Shown here piece after piece: positions 32,231 to 44,364 of a DNA stretch of 64,000 nt; position 1 is the stretch's first letter; the number at the start of each line of letters is the position of its first letter. Below the pieces are notes generated by a model. That model saw only the letters and a list, made by a program, of their open reading frames with translations, was not told where the DNA came from and did not search any database. The DNA comes from Meconema thalassinum. Taxonomy: Eukaryota > Arthropoda > Insecta > Orthoptera > Tettigoniidae. A program made the position numbers and the translations under genes. The DNA lies in assembly GCA_946902985.2 (NCBI GenBank), contig OX336395.1:292449065-292513064 (forward strand), in the 5' to 3' direction.

Positions 32231-34192
32231 AGTTCCCGATTCTTGGATGTAACGGGTAAGCTCGCGACTGGATGGATTTAGATGCGGTTTTCACCATTCT
32301 GTAAGGGATTTCTCGAGGACGTTTTATGTAGAAAAATATTCGTCTATGACCAAAGGAAGCCGAACAGTAAGGATTTCAGGGAATCGAGTCGAAAATAAAC
32401 CTGCCATACGTGCGCCTGTTAAGGTTACGCTAAGTAATAAATCGTTAAAGATACCAAGTGGGTTGCTAGTGTGTTATAAAATATGAAATGAGCGTAAACA
32501 ATGAACTTATGTAAACCATGTTATATCTTAGAGACAAAGGAATTAAGCAAATTATGTCACACACGAACTGAAATGTCCCTGTATTTGATTCAATTCTGTC
32601 AACGCGCGCACTCAAAACAACGAAGACTCATAAACTGCCTCCAAACTGTATGAAGCACACTCATTTGTTGAAATGACCTGCGCGCCACATATTGTAATTC
32701 AAAATCCTTCGCGGGTTTGCACAACACTCTCATCACTGTTCATTTGTTCAAACGACTTGCGCGCCATCTAATGTAAATTTGATTTTTCTAATTCAGAAAC
32801 CTCCACGATTAGCGCGTGAACACTAATTTAGTTGATACGACTCGCCACCTATTTTGAAATTAATTTTCCAAATCAGAAACCTTCACAGGCGTGGTTTTGT
32901 GGAAACTATTAGTGCGCCAATACTCATTACTTGATACGACTTGTGAAAATAATTTACTACTTCATAAACCTGTTACTTATACATCCCTTGTTGTCTTTTG
33001 TGTTTTCTATAATGTATTTGCTGTGGTCTCTTCGGTTTTGGAACAATGTTAAAATCATCCCACTGCATTGCACCCCGTTCTGCCAACCATGCGATATCTA
33101 CTTTTTACGACAAGAGCGTCTAATGAATACTTTGCTTATCATATGAAATAAAAGTGTAAGCATAGACTGTTATGAGTTTGTAGGTCAATGGTCCATGCTG
33201 TACACGGGGGCAAAGATCTGTCTGCGAGAGAAGATGCTATAAAAATCCATTCACTAATTAATCACCAACTTTCATCTAATGCTTTCGTATACATGATAAA
33301 ATATGCTTTCTTTGCAGCAATTCTAACAGACGAAAGAACAGTATTCGGAAATGTGAACATCGTCTGTTTCCACGTGAAGTGATGGGGTCAAGGTGCTATT
33401 CTTGCTCCTAACCTGCATTTATTAAATATGCTCGTTGTCGCGAAATGCTTTGCTTCCAATTTTTTTTATGAAAGCTACCACCTAAATAAGTGGAAAAATG
33501 GGTCAAGTTCAAGCGATTCACTGTCAGACGAACACTGAAAAGGTGACAAATATTTTAGATAAAGTAAGCAATAACGTAAATATTAATTCATTAATATTGT
33601 AAGTAGAAAAAGCAACAACAAAAATGAAGTACTTGATGTAATCTGCCAAATTAAATATTGTACCACATGCATAAAATAAAATAAAATAAAAAATGTCTAA
33701 CATAAAGAAAATAATTTAAAATGATCAAGATAGGTTGCGATCACGGTAACTCTCATTTCTAACGCCAACACGCTAGCGACTGCGCCACGGAGACGAGCCG
33801 GGGACGTGTGTGGGAATAAGACTACAAAAGGTTGGGGATTGATTTTAAACGTTCAATTTTGAGCACACTAAGGTCCATTAGAAAAACCGCTCGAACAGGG
33901 GCAAAATATATTTTTTTAATATATAAATAGCAAACCCGCCAAATTTGAACACTTTTCTAGAAAAACACTCCTTGTCAGTTTCGTCGCAATTGGATGAATA
34001 GCATACGGAACAAAGAGACACATACATACAGGCCTAGAGATTGTAATTACCCGGCGATCCTGTATCCTATAATGTTACCCCCACCACAGCGTTTATATAG
34101 ACAATTTCTTGCTGAGGTGTGTTATTATAGGAACCGGAGTCGTAGGTTTTTGCCTATATTTTCCTAATTTCTAAATACAAAAATACTTCAAT

Positions 34193-34795
34193 AGAGGGTC
34201 ATTATCTATGTGTGCGCGAGTAAACACAGCAAGCTAACACGGCTGTGACTGGCGCAGATCGTGGGCACGCATACCCGGTTCAGCCGGTGGTGGCGCGCAC
34301 TTTCACAGTTTTACCAAACATTCTCAATAATGTGTACTTACAGTGCTCATAGGCGATGCTGAAAATGTCCTCCCTCTCTTGTAACATACACCTGACATCT
34401 TCTTATGAAAGAATGTCAGTCAACTCTTTTATTATCTACGGAGCCTGTTTCCTTGAATCGTTTAGCGAGCCTCCTAATTGTTCTGGCATTAGGCACAGGT
34501 CTTCCTGGAAACTTGATTCAAAATTTTCGTTTCAGAACAAGATTTCCTGCTTTTCATATACGAATTATGGATATACACACGTTCGCAATGTGAATTGGGG
34601 TCTACTGTAGGCATGACCAACAATCACAGTAATCACAATACTCACTAAACGTGCAACACTAACGTCTAAGCATTGCAGATACACGTCCATATGAATGATA
34701 AAACACGTGTGAACTGACGATATGAGCGCCTACCACCGGCTGAAACACGTACGCGTGCCGTGTTTACTCGTGCGCACATTGATAATGACCCTGTA
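34193..34795 (-). mobile_element. TIR element with mariner-like HTH relic
   Basis: The ends GGGTCATTATCTATGTGTGC and the inverse of GGGTCATTATCAATGTGCGC continue into AGTAAACAC and GGTTCAGCCGGTGG-type inverted sequence. At 602 bp it is non-autonomous. A related end lies at 21734. Confidence 0.72.
34390..34600 (-). pseudogene. helix-turn-helix transposase N-terminus relic
   Basis: The minus strand reads GRPVPNARTIRRLAKRFKET then GSV, a helix-turn-helix block (DUF4817 type) found at the N-terminus of insect mariner-related transposases (usually FPNRRVPSSRTI...RFRETGSV). Stops follow shortly on both sides. No catalytic part is present. Confidence 0.65.
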
Positions 34796-34928
34796 CTTTT
34801 CCGAATCACACTCAAAAGATCCTTATTCATGATTTGTGTGGAACCTAAGAAAAAATAAATAATATGCGAGTACCGAAAAATACCTGAATTAAGTTTTGTT
34901 CCATTTATTGCAGCATGTTTGACGTTTT

Positions 34929-35265
34929 AGTTGCACTTCGAGGGAAACTCCAAACACAACCACTCTTCTCTGAAGTCTTGACTCAACACGACTCGACAGT
35001 TTGCCCCTAGCTAGCTCGTAAACTGTCGCCTCAGTAATTGAATGGAGATTGTTGGGAGAAATGAAAACGTAAAAAGACTTATAGTGGGCGATGTATTGAA
35101 TATAGAGATATGCTCTCGCGGACTTTTTTTATAGAACTTTTCATGCTGAACAATTCTTACACTCATTGTATACTGATATTTTTAACGGTTTGCCCAGCGT
35201 AAGGTTAAAAAGCGCACAAACACCAGGTTTCCTTTTCGACGTTTTCACTGAAATCGTTACTGCTT
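34929..35265 (+). repeat. dispersed repeat, copy 1
   Basis: It shares GGGAAACTCCAAACACAACC, GTAATTGAATGGAGATTGTT and AACGGTTTGCCCAGCGTAAG with 58692-59072. The 58.7-kb copy has an extra ~55 bp around GGTAATAGGCTCGCCCGCTA. Confidence 0.8.
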
Positions 35266-35400
35266 CGTTTGATTGTAAATAAATTATTTTCTACAGAAAC
35301 CTTCCTCGAGATATCCTTCACAGAATGGTGAAAACCGCATCAATATCCATCGGTTGGTTCTCGAGATTACCCGTGGCATCCAAGAATCGGGGACTTAGTT

Positions 35401-35694
35401 TTAATCTAACTAGAGATAGAATATTTGAAGTTTTTAAAAGTAAACCATAAGACAGTGTTCATTCCCAGCTCTAGTTGATTGAGAGAAATCCTACCTGCCT
35501 GAAAATTCAAATATCTTCAGCATTTTCCTGCTTATATAGCCTATTATTGTTTGGATATTTACTGTCAGGATAGTGGGGATAAATCTTTTATTGTTTCCAA
35601 GTACCTTATATCTATACTAATATTAAAGCTGAAGAGTTTGTTTGTGTGTTTAAACGCGCTAATCTCTGGAACTACCAGTCGTATTCGAAAAATT
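35401..35694. other. unassigned sequence
   Basis: Contains AAACGCGCTAATCTCTGGAA, a phrase typical of dispersed insect repeats, but no boundaries could be set. Confidence 0.4.
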
Positions 35695-37135
35695 ATTAGC
35701 CTACTTTTCACATTTTGCAAAAATGAGGAAAAAGTAGACTTAGGAGATCGATCCGGGAAAATGTCTGTCTGTCTGTCTGTCTGTCCTTCTGTCTGTCTGG
35801 CTGGCTGTGTGTGTGTGTGTATATATATATGTGTATGTGTCCCTATAAACTCCTAAACGGCTGCAGCAATCGAAACCAAGTTTAGTATGAGTAAAGATGC
35901 ATACCGGAATATTTTAAGCCCATATTGGAAAATGTCAGTGCTACCAACTGCAGAAAAAACGCATTATAAATTTGAGCTCCGTGTTGGATATCTTGGAAAG
36001 TATGCATGGGAGCTATTCCAAAATTGGCACACATGTAGATAATACTATTTCAGTTTAATTTCCAGGAGGCCATACATGACAGTGTTGCCAAAATAATGAT
36101 AAGCCTTCTAATAGGTCCAATTTTAAATGCATATAACTTGTACACTATCAATTGGATTTCAACCAAATTTTGTATGTAATATGTGTAGGCTACATAAACA
36201 GATATGACTAAGCGTATTCTTAAGAGCCACCAGGGCTGCCAACTGTTAATAGTTGCTCTCTCAATTCTTTTTATCCAAATTCCAATATACCAGCAAGTAT
36301 GCAAGCCGACAGCTTTAAACTATGCACACGTATAACTTACTACTTGAAATTTTAGATTAATTTGGAGTAACTTATATATGTCAGTTCTACCAACATGATT
36401 CTAAGCCTACTGATAGGACCAATTTTTAAATACTTGTAACTTCTATACTATCAGTTGAATTTCAACCAAATTTCGTATGTGCTATGTGTAACATAACAGA
36501 TATGACTCTATGTATTCTTAAGAGCAATCAAGGCTGCCAACTGTTAATAAATGCTGTCTATATTTTTTTACCCTAATATCAATATATCAGAAAGTATGCA
36601 AGCCAACAGCTCTATACTTTGCACACGTATAGCACCTGGCATTCTAGATTAATTTGGAGTAATTAATATAAGTCAGTGCTGCCAATATGATTCTATGCCT
36701 GCTGATATGTCCAATTTTAAAATACATGTAACGTCTATACTAAGAAATGGATTTCATCCAAAATTGGCACAACAAGATATCATAATATTTCAGATTATTT
36801 ATGACCAGCACACGCATGACATTGTTGCCAACATGCTTTTACGCGTGCTGATAGATCCAATGTCTAACTGCATGTAACGTCCATTGGACTTCAACCAAAT
36901 TTTGTATTCTGTACCTTAAGAGATGGAACTAAGAATATATTCAGACACCAGGGCTGCAAATTGTAGTGCTCGATTAGGCTTCATTATACCAGGATTTTCG
37001 AACTAATTAGACATTTCGATATTACCAACTTAATTTCGTCATTATTCTAGATAGGTTCATATACTGTAGATTAATCATTGGCATGAATCTTATTTTTAAG
37101 AAAAGTAGGCTCTTTAGTTCGTCCCGGAACTACTT
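35695..37135 (+). mobile_element. T-family element, longest copy
   Basis: It starts TTAGCCTACTTTTCACATTT and ends GAAAAGTAGGCTCTTTAGTT plus CGTCCCGGAACTACTTG. GTCTGTCTG/GTGTGT runs at 35764-35820 follow the GATCGATCCGGG segment. At least three internal modules (about 36060, 36370 and 36660 onward) repeat the GCTGATAGGTCCAAT/ATTGGATTTCAACCAAAT theme. Confidence 0.85.
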
Positions 37136-37849
37136 GTTTTTGTATATGATAGCCAGATTCGAGAGGAATAGTTTAGGCTAGCCTATGTAGCATTAGGCTA
37201 CACCTCTCAGGTAACTTTAAAGATTGATTTTTGTTCATTAAGTCGGAAGAACAAGAGCTCCAGAACAGCTTGAATAATACCAAAGTCTATTGTTGCCTGG
37301 CAATGCGGGCTGCGTCACGTCGCCCCTACCAGTGTTCCGGTGCAGAATTGCGAGCTTCTTATAAATTGCAGTCACGGGGAGTAATTAGTGCAAAAAGATT
37401 TTAGGCCCCTTAAAACAGTTATCATCATGACAATAGTATGCCTCTGTATAAGGGCGATGGTGTTGGAGCAGTATATTGAGGTTATCAGCTGCAATAAGCG
37501 TTGGTGCTTTCCGATCCTTATCCTTGAGCTCTACAGTTCTGTAGTAGTATTCATTATCATGCATAAAACAAACAAATTCACCGGGCGAAGACGGGCACTA
37601 CCGCTATTCCAAATAAACAAACATATTTAAGGAAATTTTGCATGAAAGTGTGAAGTTCTCGATGATAATTCGATGATGTATCATTGTGTAAAATATTTAC
37701 ACTATCGTTGCAATCAGATTTTCTACTAACAATTAGACATTAATTTTAAGCTTTGTGCAGTATATGTCAACTTTTGCCACACATAAGACATAAAAACCTA
37801 TTTAAAACCTATTCTACCCATTAAAAACCTTAATAAGAACTGTTTTATG
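37136..37849. other. unassigned sequence
   Basis: No recognisable feature. Confidence 0.45.
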
Positions 37850-38252
37850 TTTTATGTTCGACGATGTCAAAATGTATTATTAACTTATATGTCAGAAAAC
37901 TGTATCATAATGAGGGTCATTATAACACTATTTTTCATTATGAAACAGTTTCTGCCGCCATTCAGAGCTCAAGAAGCAGTTGTGTGACCAATTGTGTAAG
38001 GATGGCACCGCACCTGCGCTGACTTCCACGGCCTCCTAATTTAAATTTCACTGCGCGACTTGTGTCATAGTGGGGTATTTGAGGAGGCCATGGTATTCTC
38101 TGCATCCCATGCGCTGTGTTCAGTACATAAAACGGGCGAAATCTCGACAGATATTTATGAATATTTATGTTCGAACATAAAATATTTATAATAGTATGCA
38201 ACTTGCCTATTATGGTAATTAAGCCATTATAGGTTCGTTGCATAACGTACTA
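37850..38252 (-). mobile_element. M-family MITE
   Basis: ATGTTCGACGATGTC is at the left and GGTTCGTTGCATAACGTAC at the right. It is a deletion copy with a shortened 5' foldback. Centre GGATGGCACCGCACCTGCGC again lacks the THAP/SAP insertion. Confidence 0.78.
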
Positions 38253-38454
38253 TTTGAAAACCTAAAATGACAATTTTAAAACCCTAAAAAATCGATCCCT
38301 AGTTATGAATGTCATACAGTCAGTCACTTATGGAATGGTTCAGTACAATCATAAATGCAACAGTAAACCTATTTATACAATCTGTCTGTCGTAACCATTC
38401 ACGACGTAACGTCGTAAAATTCTAATAGCACAGTAAGTTAAATCATCTCGCCCC

Positions 38455-38745
38455 ATCGGCGGCTTCTGTGGCGTAGTTAGTAACATGCTGAGATTCTATG
38501 CCAAGATCGTGGGTTCAAACCCAGATGATGTCGTCGGATTTTTTAAGAACGTTAAAAATCCCTCAGTATGCCTTCCTTCTGAGGGGAAGTAAAGCCGCCG
38601 AGCCCATGTCGTAGATTTATGGCATGTTAAAGAACCTTCCACTAACTAAACTTGCGTGAAGCAAAATTTGTAGGTTAGGTTTGATTAATGCTTTTAAGTT
38701 CCAACAATTGTCACCAGGCGCTGGTTGCGATGGCATCTAGTAGTA
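38455..38745 (+). mobile_element. S1 SINE
   Basis: Box A-like TGGCGTAGTTAGTAACATG and box B GGGTTCAAACC (38512-38522), followed by TCGTCGGATTTTTTAAGAAC, GGGAAGTAAAGCCGCCGAGC and CCATGTCGTAGATTTATGGC. 3'-truncated. Confidence 0.8.
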
Positions 38746-39205
38746 TAGAGATTAGTTTAAAAAATTCAAATACACTATCTTCCGTCTAGTGAATACTTTT
38801 TGCGTTTATTTACACACTAGCACATGTTTCGAGGCTTATTATTTACATAATAAATTTGTCCATTCATCAGCTAGTATGATAATGGCCAGTCACTATGAAC
38901 ATTACCAATTAATGAAAATTGGTTGAATGTGGATGAAATGAGATGGAAACATATGAGATAGTTGCCAGCGACGTCTTATTCTCATGCAAGAATAAGTGAA
39001 AAGGACATGAAAATATAGACTAGTATTTTATTCATCAGTCTTGTATTTTAAGAACAATTTTAATGCGAGTGCAACCAACATTTTAGAGTTTTATTTGTAA
39101 AATTTGTAAGGGATTTTTAACGTTTGTAAAAAAAAATAAGGGTTTATTTAACGTGTGTGCAACTATCTCATAAGTCTCCATCACATTTCATGCACATCAA
39201 CCATG
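38746..39205. other. unassigned sequence
   Basis: Nothing recognised. Confidence 0.45.
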
Positions 39206-40412
39206 TTTCATTAATTTTGTAAAAATGAGGAAAAAGTAGACTTATGAGATCGATCCGGGCAAATGCGTGTCCTACTGTCTGTCTGCCCCCCCCCCCATAT
39301 CAACTCCTAAACGACTGCAGCTATCGAAACCAAATTTGGTATGAGTAAAGATCTATACCTGAATATCTCACAGCCATATTTTAAAATGACGTCAGTGCTA
39401 CCAACTGCTGAAAAATCATAATTGAATATTGACGTCTATGTTGGATATCTCGGATGAAATGTATGGGAATTGTTCCAAAATTGACACACACAGTCTATAG
39501 ATAATATTATTTCAGACTAATTTACATGAGCCTATACATGAGTGTTGCCAACATGATTCTATGCCTGATGATAGGTCCAATCTTTGAATGCATGTAACCT
39601 CCATACTATCTATTGGATTTCCACCAAATTTGGTCTGTGGTTTGCGCACCGGAGCAGATATGAACGTGCATTCTTTTAGTGTCAACAGGGTTGCCAACTG
39701 TTGATATATGGTCTCTATAATTTTATGAAATATATCAGAAACCTCTATGGACATCAAATTGGCAGGTGAAAAACTAAAGGAAGTGGGAGACTTCTGTTAC
39801 TTAGGAAGCAAAATAACCAGTGATGGACGAAGCAAAGAGGATATAAAATGTAGGTTAGCTCAGGCAAGGAAAGCATTTCTACCGAAAAGGAATCTGTTGA
39901 CATCGAATATAGATTTAGGTATTAGGAAAGTCATTTTTGAAGGCCTTTGTCTGGAGCGTGGCACTAGATGGAAGTGAATCTTGGACTATTGGTGCAGCAG
40001 AAAAGAGGAGAATTGAATCGTTTGAAATGTGGTGTTACAGGAGAATGATGAAGATCAGATGGGTAGATAGGGTGGTTACAAACGAAGAGGTATTAAGTAA
40101 GACTAGTGGGAGAGGAGAGATGTTTTTGGCGACTGCTAATGAAGAGAAGTGATAGGTTGTTAGGACACATAGTAAGACACCCAGGAATAGCAAGCTTAGT
40201 TATGGAAGGAAGGGTCGAGGACAAGAACTGTAGGGGTAGACCAAGGTTAGAATATGTTAAACAGATTGCCTCGGATGTAGGGTGTGGTAGCTATGTATAG
40301 ATAAGACGATTAGCTCAGGACAGGGAGGCATGGAGAGCTGCATCAAACCGGTCAAAAGACTGAAGACTCAAAGAAGAAGAAGGCTCTTTAGTTCGTCACG
40401 GAATTACTTGTT
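39206..40412 (+). mobile_element. T-family element split by an RTE
   Basis: The left part 39206-39735 has TGAGGAAAAAGTAGACTTAT and GAGATCGATCCGGGC. The right part 40380-40412 resumes at AGGCTCTTTAGTTCGTCACG. A C-run (39286-39295) occupies the microsatellite position. The central modules are partly lost. Confidence 0.8.
39736..40379 (+). pseudogene. RTE-class C-terminal fragment inserted in T
   Basis: The frames read IKLAGEKLKEVGDFCYLGSK, ITSDGRSKEDIKCRLAQARK, then (shifted) AFVWSVALDGSESWTIGAAE, EMWCYRRMMKIRWVDRV and CRGRPRLEYVKQIASDVGC. It ends with GACTGAAGACTCAAAGAAGA, the RTE 3' end with a GAA tail. Frameshifts are near 39930 and 40100. 5'-truncated; inactive. Confidence 0.85.
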
Positions 40413-40954
40413 AATCTATCATTCGTCAATACGGATCACTCATGAACAATGTTAACCTCAAACAAAGTAGAGATTAGGCGAAAACGTGCAAACCGGATAA
40501 TCAAGAGTACAATGTAATTCAAACCCACAGTATGTTGGTATGACGAGCACAGAAGTCAGTGTGGCCCTTAGGCTAAACTGTTTGGAAAGCCCTGTGTTAT
40601 GCCATGTGTGTATCTACAGTAGTAAAAGCCGAAGAGACTATTGCATCTCCATATTTTTTCCCCCATGCTCTAGAAAAACATTTCTGAATTTCCAAGCGAT
40701 AACCACGTCTGATTCATAGGACAAACCCATCGCCATATTTTCCGTTGTTGTTTTTTTTTAATCTCTATTATAATTACGTGTCTGATAACTCGTCCAATTA
40801 TTGTGGCGTGTGTGTGGCGCATAGCGGAAAGGAGGGAAATCGAGGAGGAAATTTGAAGTCATGAGGAGAAATGGAGGAATGGTAATTACGGTATGGGTTG
40901 AAGAAAATGCGACTGTGGCTTATGGAAGCACACAATTCAATCATTGCCAATCCA
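40413..40954. other. unassigned sequence
   Basis: No domain or shared repeat recognised. Confidence 0.45.
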
Positions 40955-41672
40955 AATTGCATTTTGTGAGTATTTTGATTCTAAATTGCACTTTGTCAAA
41001 TGTTTTTTTTTTTTTTTACTCGAACCTGCATTCTGTGAGTATTTCCAATCTAAATTCCATTTTGTCAGTGTTTTCCACTCTAAATTACTTTTTGTGTGTC
41101 TTTTCAATCTCCGTTAGTTTTAGTTATGGATTCCTTCTCGCTATCATCCAGGACCACCAGGGGGCCGATAACCCGGACGTTGGTTGGTTCTTAAGTTTAG
41201 GGGCTGCGACAACGCGGTCATGTAGCCCCGTGTGTGTAGAATCTGTCTGATAACCGGTGTTAATTGTGATGACTGTATTAGTGTGTGTTACCTGTTTTTT
41301 AATTTAAGTACTGCAACTTAGAATTTTTCAAATAGTTCCTACTTTTGCCGCCAAGCGCCAACGTCAACGACTACTAGACCAAGTTCAGAACTTAGCTACT
41401 AGACGCCACCGCAGTCGGCTCTTGGCAACGAACGTAGCAACCTAAGAGCGTTGTTTACATTCTTAACCTATCCAATTTAGCTTTACACAGGTGCAATTAG
41501 TGGAAGGTTCTTTAACATGCCATAAATCATGACATGGGACCGCCGGCTTTACTTCCTCTCCGAAGAAAGGCATACTGAGGGATTTTTAACGCTCTTAAAA
41601 AATCCGACGGCTTCGGCTGGGTTTGATCAACCCGGACTTAGGCCCCTTAAAACAAGAATCATCGTCATGAAC
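40955..41672 (+). mobile_element. L-family repeat split by an S1 SINE
   Basis: It consists only of the last part of the 29-bp array and the 3' end: GGGGGCCGATAACCCGGACG at 41160-41179, interrupted, then TTAGGCCCCTTAAAACAAGA at 41639. A CAA/ATC tail ends it. Confidence 0.78.
41179..41628 (-). mobile_element. S1 SINE in L tail, near full length
   Basis: The 3' end TTTAGGGGCTGCGACAACGC is at the left and the head GGCTTCGGCTGGGTTTGATC at the right. It is flanked by a 9-bp duplication AACCCGGAC (41170-41178 and 41629-41637). Confidence 0.88.
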
Positions 41673-41935
41673 CAAAATAGCGCTAATACTAACAGAATAG
41701 CAACTGACAAGCGGTTGTATTTTTGGAGAGGATGGGGAAAGATAGCTCCACACCCATCTCACTGCCTCTCCTCTGGCTTCCTGAACAGCTCATTCAGTGA
41801 GTGGTAAGTTATTTAAAAATGTTACATAAGTGAAAAGAAATGCTTTTAAACACAAACCAATTACACAGGTCTACAAAATAATTTTGGGAGACCTTTTTTT
41901 TGGATTCAATAACTGATTTTGTATATTGAAAGTGT
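41673..41935. other. unassigned sequence
   Basis: No feature recognised. Confidence 0.45.
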
Positions 41936-42250
41936 GTGAATTACGGAAATATCTTCTATGTTCCTGTATCACGTCACGTTTTTAAGAAGATACATAATAA
42001 AGAAATCAAATCCAAACCCACATGCTTCACTGAAATTGGCAAAGATTTCATAAACGCCAAAATTCAGTCAGACACAATAGCAAATAGATCACTCTTCAGA
42101 GAAGCTATTCAAAAGGCAAAATTTCAACAAAGGAAGAAACAAAGAACTGGCAGAAAATGGACTCAAGAGGAGAAAGATCGTCACTCTGGAAGGATGAAAG
42201 AACTTTGGAAACAACGGAAATTGAATACAATGGACAATAGCCAACGTTGA
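41936..42250 (+). pseudogene. LINE-B extreme C-terminus
   Basis: The frame ends with RTGRKWTQEEKDRHSGRMKE then LWKQRK, the basic EExxxHSxRMKxxWxxRK tail that closes the family ORF. Its start at 41936 is arbitrary. A GAAA run and AAATCATTAC, the family 3' end, follow at 42279-42325. Confidence 0.6.
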
Positions 42251-42278
42251 TTCATCGTACTCTCCAAATGGGTTATTC

Positions 42279-42280
42279 GA

Positions 42281-42316
<36 letters not shown>

Positions 42317-42318
42317 AA
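42279..42318 (+). repeat. GAAA microsatellite
   Basis: About ten GAAA units lead into AAATCATTACA, the terminal motif of LINE-B copies. Confidence 0.95.
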
Positions 42319-42765
42319 TCATTACAGTGGAGATTGTTGCGTAACAACATCGTCTATCATGAATGTGAATCAATAATAACTACAATGCGTAGAAGAAGAA
42401 TTTCCTTTTTGTGTCACATATCAAGACTGCCAGAAACCAGGATATTAAAACAACTATTTGATTACTTTTTGAAAAATAAAATCAATAATAATTGGTTCAA
42501 AGAAGTTGAGGATGATTTGGAAGAATTGGGTATAACTCGGCAACAAATCAAAGACAGAGAAGGGAAGAGGATTTTGAAGAACACAAGAATAAGTCTCAAA
42601 CTAATAACAGTTGAACGGAAACAATATACTATATCGGACACACAAAGGGCTTCCAGGTCGGAGAGAAAGTTCTGGGGGGAGAAAAAGAAGAAATTTACTC
42701 AAATGTATTGATTTAAGTGCTCCAATGTGGGTGTAAAATATGTAAATAAATAAAGAAATCATTAC
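42319..42765 (+). pseudogene. LINE-B C-terminal fragment with 3' end
   Basis: The open frame reads IITTMRRRRISFLCHISRLP, NWFKEVEDDLEELGITRQQI and a basic end ERKFWGEKKKKF, with a stop near 42711. The 3' UTR with CCAATGTGGGTGTAAAATAT and AAATAAAGAAATCATTAC ends the element. It lies in tandem after another LINE-B end. No stop interrupts this piece, which makes it one of the better preserved copies. Confidence 0.68.
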
Positions 42766-42979
42766 AAGATGCGTGAACTTGAAAATCTGCATTGTATTGT
42801 TTCTTTATAGCAGGCAATTTAGTACATGGAAATAATAAACACATTAACTTAAGAGAAACTGTAACAAATACATAATCAAAGAAGAAAAAAATTGTGTTCA
42901 CTTGTATGAGTAAGTCATGGAACCATTGCCGCTTGGATGCAAAGCTTCTCATATTGCTTTCTGTCTTGTTCACTCTAGT

Positions 42980-43395
42980 AGGAGCGGCTTCGGTGGCTGT
43001 GCCCAAGATAACAGGTTCAAACCCGGCCGAAGTCGTCGGATTTTTTAAGAGCGTTAAAAATCCTTCAGTATGCCTTCCTTCGGAGGGGAAGTTAAGCTGG
43101 CGGTCCCATGTCACAGATTTATGGCATGTAAAAGATCCTTTCACAGACTAAACTTGTGTAAAGCAAAAATTGTTAGGTTAGATTTCGTCAGAACGCTCTT
43201 TCAAAGTTCCAACGTTCACCACTAGGTATCATTGATATCAGGTGGCGAAAGTTGGAACTACTTGAAATTGAACGGAACTTGTAGCTCACACTTTAGGGTG
43301 TTCGCTGGAAGAGGCTACAGACTCAGGCGAGCCGAACATGTCCTCGGACACTCCCGGCACTAAAAGCCATACGATAAATAAATAATAATACTCTA
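42980..43395 (+). mobile_element. S1-type SINE, long-tail subtype
   Basis: The head has CAGGTTCAAACCCGGCCG, the body has GGAGGGGAAGTTAAGCTGGC, and the 3' end has ACATGTCCTCGGACACTCCC and GCCATACGATAAATAAATAA, shared with 12255-12670. Confidence 0.8.
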
Positions 43396-43485
43396 GTAGG
43401 ATCATCACGTTTCATCAGCCAACAGTAGTGATATTGTGAAATTTTGCAATATCTTGTTAATAAAAATTATTGCAATTATATTAGT

Positions 43486-43650
43486 ACTAGCAGACCCGTG
43501 TGAGAACTCGCGCACAATGGGTTGTGTGTGCCCCATGTGTGCAGACCACCCGCTCGGCTCTAGTGCTATGCGGCTGTACGCGAAACAGTTCTGCCAGGGG
43601 CTATGGTATTGTTTATTTGTTTAAAAGCACTTTATAAACAAATAAATATA
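43486..43650 (+). mobile_element. G-family 5' fragment
   Basis: It starts ACTAGCAGACCCGTGTGAGA. It continues with CTGCCAGGGGCTATGG, as at 6463. 3' part missing. Confidence 0.6.
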
Positions 43651-43924
43651 TTTCCGTTGACTTTTCAAGAAATGCAAGATTTTTCCTGTACTATTGAGAT
43701 TTTGGTACAAACCACACCTTCTAACTCCCTCTGAGTTTTGTGAAACTTACGCCTTAGCCTTAGCGTATTATAATAATGAGATACGTATGTGATAGGACAA
43801 AAGTAATGGCGCTTCTGAATTCAGATGAACAATGTAGGCTATGTAAAATAAGAGTCAAAACCGAGACAGGAGAAATCCTGTGTTATGAATCCGAAGATTG
43901 ATATTTTTCAAAATTAAAAACTTT

Positions 43925-44040
43925 ATCAATCGTTAAATTTTCATTATTTGGCCCACGACTCAGTCCTTAGACCAGGATTAAAATGTCTTGGCAGAGCCGG
44001 GAATCGAACCCGGGCCTCCGTGGTGACAGCCAAGAATTAC
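43925..44040 (-). mobile_element. S5 SINE head
   Basis: A perfect box B complement GGAATCGAACC at 44000-44010 lies in GCCGGGAATCGAACCCGGGC. It is like the sequence at 49.88 kb. Box A is not clear. It is too incomplete at the acceptor ends to be called a tRNA gene. Confidence 0.5.
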
Positions 44041-44344
44041 GCACAAAATAAGAGTGAATGAATACAAAGTAAAAAGAGCCCAGTAATTTTCGTTGCTCGG
44101 GAGCTCGGAGGTAAACAGTGCGCGGTGCAGCGGAGCGTTCTATTTTAGGAAGATGTTTGTTACTACTGTGAGGTCAAGTACAATACATCATCGGTCTTTG
44201 TAACCGCACCGCCCGCCCGCCCTCTGCTGTTTGTCCAGTGTCTATCAGGGGTGACCACTACTGTTACTGTCTACTACTCGGGAAAACGGGGAATACTCAG
44301 GGAATTTTGAAATTCTCGAAAACTCAGGGAATGATCAGGGTTTT
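44041..44344. other. unassigned, short ACTCAGGGAATTTT repeats
   Basis: The motif CTCAGGGAATTTT recurs about three times between 44294 and 44368. No coding signal. Confidence 0.45.
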
Positions 44345-44364
44345 CTAATGTCACTCAGGGAATT

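Larger units (their letters stand above)
32231..35400. repeat. 3.2-kb region bounded by ~100-bp diverged inverted repeats
   Basis: The left end with CGATTCTTGGATG, GATGCGGTTTTCACCATTCT and TCTCGAGGA (32238-32340) matches in inverse 35289-35395. The ends are roughly 70-75 percent alike by eye. Between them lie an AAAAT-type run (about 33670-33692), a TIR element at 34.2-34.8 kb and a repeat shared with 58.7 kb. This may be an old TIR element or two inverted copies of a dispersed repeat. Confidence 0.55.

Noticed and set aside
43995..44035. Possible tRNA gene around GGGAATCGAACCCGGGC
   Set aside because: A box B complement is perfect but box A and acceptor pairing are not evident, and the sequence recurs at 49.88 kb as part of a SINE.
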